The position numbers were made by a program, and so were the translations under genes. Shown here piece by piece: positions 60,771-64,000 of a DNA stretch of 64,000 bases. The DNA lies in assembly GCF_001612635.1 (NCBI RefSeq), contig NZ_BDAV01000001.1, positions 1 to 64,000 on the forward strand, read 5' to 3'. The notes beneath the pieces are model-generated. The model had not been told where the DNA came from, searched no databases, and saw only the letters and a list, made by a program, of their open reading frames with translations. The stretch's first letter is position 1; every line of letters starts with the position of its first letter. This DNA is from Nocardia africana NBRC 100379. Its GTDB lineage: Bacteria; Actinomycetota; Actinomycetes; Mycobacteriales; Mycobacteriaceae.

Positions 60771-62785
60771 CGACGGCAACCGACATCGACACCGGCACAA
60801 CAACTCTGGAATCCGGCGCCGACATCGAGGTGGTGCGGCCGGGAATGCTGACCACCGTGCAGGATTGGCCGGGCCGCGTCGGCTACTGGCACGTCGGCGT
60901 CCCGCCGTCGGGGCCGATGGACGATCTGTCGTTCCGGCTCGGCAACCGCGCGCTGGGCAACGACGAGGGCGCGGCCGGACTCGAATGCACCCTCGCCGGG
61001 CCGGCACTGCGATTCCGCACCGCGACCCGGGTGTGCGTGACCGGCGCCCCCGCGACGGTGACCGTCGACGGTGAGCGCGTCCGCCAGTGGCGCACCGTCG
61101 AGGTCCCGGCGGACGGCACGCTGGAGGTCGGCGCCGTGCGGGGACCGGGTATGCGGACCTACGTCTTGTTCGCGGGCGGTCTGGACCTTCCCGAATACCT
61201 CGGCAGCACAGCCACTTTCACGCTCGGCAGGTTCGGCGGCGGGACCGGCGCCGCCCTTCGCGCCGGTGACCGGTTACCCCTGGGCGAGGCGACCGGCGCC
61301 ATCGGCTCCGGGGTGCCGATGGCCGAGCAGCCGGTGCTGACCCGGCGATGGGAACTCGCGGTCACCGAGGGTCCGCACGGCGCACCGGAGTTCTTCACTC
61401 GGGCCGATATCGACACCATCCTCGGCACCGACTACGAGGTGCACTTCAACTCCGATCGGACCGGGGTGCGGCTGATCGGCCCGAAACCGCACTGGGCGCG
61501 CAGCGACGGCGGCGAGGCCGGACTGCACCCCTCGAACATCCACGACACCGCATATTCGGTCGGCGCCCTGGACTTCACCGGCGATACGCCGATCCTGCTG
61601 GGTCCGGACGGCCCCAGCCTCGGCGGGTTCGTCTGTCCCGTCACGGTCGTCGCGGCGGAGCGCTGGAAACTCGGCCAGCTCTGCCCCGGTGACACCGTGC
61701 GCTTCGTCCCGGTGCGCGCCGACCGCGCCGCCTCGATCCGCGCCCTGGGTCCGGCCCGGCGCGCCGACTGGCCGATCGTGCTGTCCGACGGCGGTGACCG
61801 CGACGACGGCATCCTGGGCCGCGCCGACGCCGACGACACCACCGCCGTCACCTATCGCCGCGCGGGCGACGACGGCGTCCTCGTCGAATACGGTGATATG
61901 ACACTGGATCTCGGTCTGCGCGCCCGAGTTCACGCCCTGCACCGGCATCTGCTCGAATACGCCGAGCCGGCGATCACCGAACTCACGCCCGGAATCCGTT
62001 CGCTGCAGGTGCGTTTCGATCCGGACCGGCTGGCCGTGCCGAAACTGTTGCGACTGCTGCGCGAGGCCGAATCCGCGCTGCCCCCGGCGGCGGAACTGGT
62101 GGTGCCGAGCCGGACGGTGCACCTCCCGCTGTCGTGGGACGATCCGGCCACGCGCGAGGCCATCACCCGCTATATGCACGGCGTGCGGGCCGATGCGCCG
62201 TGGTGCCCGTGGAATATCGAGTTCATTCGCCGGATGAACGGATTGTCCACGGTGGCAGATGTTTTCGATACCGTCTTCGCCGCCGAGTACCTCGTGCTCG
62301 GCCTCGGTGACGTGTACCTCGGCGCACCGGTCGCGACCCCGACCGATCCGCGCCATCGTCTGGTCACCACCAAATACAATCCGGCCCGCACCTGGACGCC
62401 GGAGAACGCGGTCGGCATCGGTGGCGCCTATCTGTGCATCTACGGCATGGAGGGCCCCGGCGGATATCAATTCGTCGGCCGTACCACGCAGGTGTGGAAC
62501 CACAGCTCGACCGGCGATGCCGAGGATCCCTGGCTGCTGCGATATTTCGACCGCATCCGCTGGTATCCGGTCTCCGCGGAGGAACTACTGGACCTGCGGG
62601 CCGACGTCGCCCGGGGTCGTGGCGCACTGCGGGCGGAGGAGGGCGAATTCCGCCTCGCCGAATATCGCGACTTCCTGTCCGCCAACGCCGAATCCATCGC
62701 CGACTTCCGCGCCGTGCAGGCGGAAGCGTTTGCCGCCGAGCGTGATTCGTGGCAGGCAGCGGGCGAGTTGCACGAACGAGGGTGA
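60767..62785 (+). CDS. Carboxyltransferase (KipA-KipI type) of urea/guanidine carboxylase, lacking biotin carboxylase and biotinyl domains
   Basis: A 672-aa protein equal to the middle third of urea carboxylase. Residues about 20-330 are the PxpC/KipA (AHS2) half ([32 protein letters not shown]) and about 360-600 the PxpB/KipI (AHS1) half ([33 protein letters not shown]). The protein starts at the operon-coupled ATG 60767 and ends after [20 protein letters not shown], where the fused enzyme continues into the biotinyl domain. There is no ATP-grasp carboxylase domain and no MKM biotin site. A separate BC-BCCP protein would be needed for carboxylation. Confidence 0.88.
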   Translation: MTTATDIDTGTTTLESGADIEVVRPGMLTTVQDWPGRVGYWHVGVPPSGPMDDLSFRLGNRALGNDEGAAGLECTLAGPALRFRTATRVCVTGAPATVTVDGERVRQWRTVEVPADGTLEVGAVRGPGMRTYVLFAGGLDLPEYLGSTATFTLGRFGGGTGAALRAGDRLPLGEATGAIGSGVPMAEQPVLTRRWELAVTEGPHGAPEFFTRADIDTILGTDYEVHFNSDRTGVRLIGPKPHWARSDGGEAGLHPSNIHDTAYSVGALDFTGDTPILLGPDGPSLGGFVCPVTVVAAERWKLGQLCPGDTVRFVPVRADRAASIRALGPARRADWPIVLSDGGDRDDGILGRADADDTTAVTYRRAGDDGVLVEYGDMTLDLGLRARVHALHRHLLEYAEPAITELTPGIRSLQVRFDPDRLAVPKLLRLLREAESALPPAAELVVPSRTVHLPLSWDDPATREAITRYMHGVRADAPWCPWNIEFIRRMNGLSTVADVFDTVFAAEYLVLGLGDVYLGAPVATPTDPRHRLVTTKYNPARTWTPENAVGIGGAYLCIYGMEGPGGYQFVGRTTQVWNHSSTGDAEDPWLLRYFDRIRWYPVSAEELLDLRADVARGRGALRAEEGEFRLAEYRDFLSANAESIADFRAVQAEAFAAERDSWQAAGELHERG

Positions 62786-62795
62786 GGAGTCCGAT

Positions 62796-64000
62796 ATGAG
62801 CATCTGGATTCACCGATCCGAAGACCCGGGTCCGCAGGGCACCGGCCCGCTGGCGGGTCTGCGGGTGGCCGTCAAGGACAACGTCGACGTCGCCGGCCTG
62901 CCGACGACCGCCGGCTGTCCGGACTACTCCTATCTGCCCGACCGCGATGCGCCCGCGGTCGCGGCCCTGCGCGCCGCGGGTGCGGTCGTGGCCGGCAAGA
63001 CCAATATGGATCAGTTCGCGACCGGCCTGGTCGGCACCCGCTCGCCCTACGGACCCGTCCCCGACTCGCGGCGTCCCGCATTCATCTCGGGCGGTTCGAG
63101 TTCCGGTTCGGCGGTGGCCGTCGCGACCGGTGCGGCCCATATCGCCATCGGCACCGATACCGCGGGGTCGGGGCGTGTTCCGGCGGCGCTGCAGGGCATC
63201 GTCGGTATCAAACCGACCGTGGGCGTCGTCTCCACCGAGGGGGTCGTCCCGGCCTGCCGTTCCTACGATTGCGTGACGATCTTCGCCGCCGACCCGGCAC
63301 GGGCCGATCAGGCGATGGCGGTGATGGCCGCCGGTGCGCCCGGACGCGCCTGGCCCGCCGATACCAGACTGGCGGCGCCGCCGCGCCCGACCGTCGCGAT
63401 CTTCGCCGAGCTGCCGGACCTGGACCCGGTGTGGCGGGCGGCCTTCGACCGGACCGTCACCGCGCTCCGGCAGCGCGGCGCGACCATCGTGGAGATCGAC
63501 CCGGCACCGTTCCTGGCCGCGGCCCGGCTGCTCTACGACGGGGCGTTGGTCGCCGAAAGATACGCCGCGGTAGGCGAATTCATCGACGCACGACCCGATG
63601 CCGTGGACCCCACCGTCGCGAGCATCATCCGGGCCGCCCGCGACATTCCGGCGCATCGGCTCGTCACCGACCGCGCCGAACTCGAGCGGTTGCGCGCCCT
63701 CGCGATGGACAGCCTGAGCGGCGCCGACGCCCTGCTCGCGCCGACCACCCCGACGCATCCGACCATCGCACAGGTCGAGGCGGATCCGATCGGAATCAAC
63801 TCCCGCATGGGCACCTACACCAACTTCTGCAATCTGTTCGATCTGTGTGCCGTGGCCGTGCCCGCCGGGATGGCGGGCGAATCCCGTTTCGGTGTCACGG
63901 TTTTCGCGCGGCCGTTCGAGGATGCGGTGGCCTTGGACATCGCCGTCTCGATCACCGGCGATGCGGAGATCACGCGGCCGTGGCCACTGACGGTGGCGCC
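62796..64000 (+). CDS. Allophanate hydrolase-type amidase, truncated by window edge
   Basis: The first 401 codons of an amidase-signature enzyme. The Ser-cisSer-Lys triad is Lys27 (VAVKDNVDV), Ser101 (ISGGSSSGSAVAVATG) and Ser125 (GTDTAGSGRVPAA). The IVGIKPTVGVVSTEGVVPACRSYDCVTIFA segment is typical of AtzF-like allophanate hydrolases, which split allophanate to ammonia and CO2. It begins 10 bp after the carboxyltransferase stop behind GTGAGGAG. The C-terminal part lies outside the window. Confidence 0.88.
   Translation, partial: MSIWIHRSEDPGPQGTGPLAGLRVAVKDNVDVAGLPTTAGCPDYSYLPDRDAPAVAALRAAGAVVAGKTNMDQFATGLVGTRSPYGPVPDSRRPAFISGGSSSGSAVAVATGAAHIAIGTDTAGSGRVPAALQGIVGIKPTVGVVSTEGVVPACRSYDCVTIFAADPARADQAMAVMAAGAPGRAWPADTRLAAPPRPTVAIFAELPDLDPVWRAAFDRTVTALRQRGATIVEIDPAPFLAAARLLYDGALVAERYAAVGEFIDARPDAVDPTVASIIRAARDIPAHRLVTDRAELERLRALAMDSLSGADALLAPTTPTHPTIAQVEADPIGINSRMGTYTNFCNLFDLCAVAVPAGMAGESRFGVTVFARPFEDAVALDIAVSITGDAEITRPWPLTVA

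Overview
The window is a high-GC actinobacterial chromosome segment. Its left 25 kb has the same gene order as the argS-to-murA block of Mycobacterium tuberculosis, all on the minus strand. Separate atpF and atpH genes (fused in mycobacteria), the many TetR-controlled accessory genes and the DUF3558-type lipoproteins suggest Nocardiaceae, most likely Nocardia. The genus is an inference; the order Mycobacteriales is well supported.

Layout, 1-25.1 kb (minus strand, core). In transcription order: argS, lysA, hom, thrC, thrB (Lys/Thr biosynthesis), rho, rpmE, prfA, prmC, an L-threonylcarbamoyladenylate synthase, wecA, an AtpI-like protein, atpB-E-F-H-A-G-D-C, a DUF2550 protein, a PduO-type cobalamin adenosyltransferase and murA. 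Past murA, at the extreme left, are two minus-strand promoters that look like rrn promoters, so an rRNA operon probably lies just outside the window. Strong hairpins follow atpC, rpmE and rho.

25.2-38.5 kb (accessory). tRNA-Arg(CCG) is followed by a decayed tyrosine recombinase, marking an old integration site. Then come small SnoaL-like proteins, an MFS exporter with a divergent TetR, an FBP/EF-G-binding protein, a TetR/FAD-monooxygenase divergon, secreted or lipid-anchored proteins, an orphan iron-type binding protein, a Tat-exported phosphoesterase, a MarR regulator, an Hsp70-like membrane protein and two DUF3558 lipoproteins. Several divergent promoters carry clear palindromic operators.

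38.6-47.6 kb (valine/branched acyl-CoA catabolism). mmsA, acyl-CoA dehydrogenase, 3-hydroxyisobutyryl-CoA hydrolase, mmsB and an EchA8-like enoyl-CoA hydratase form one minus-strand operon. It is divergent from icmF, a fused isobutyryl-CoA mutase whose active-site Phe/Gln pair is intact. The enzymes connect isobutyryl-CoA, butyryl-CoA and propionyl-CoA metabolism.

47.7-57 kb. An amidohydrolase, a Dabb protein, TetR and a Baeyer-Villiger monooxygenase are followed by a cytoplasmic BtuF-like protein, a SWIM zinc-finger/SNF2 helicase pair and a lipoprotein HNH nuclease.

57-64 kb. A TetR-controlled operon encodes an APC permease, two DUF1989 proteins (UAAP1/UAAP2, the carboxyguanidine deiminase family), a carboxyltransferase-only form of urea/guanidine carboxylase and an allophanate-hydrolase-type amidase cut by the window edge. 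The carboxyltransferase has neither the biotin carboxylase nor the biotinyl domain of the usual fused enzyme. This is the most unusual part of the window.
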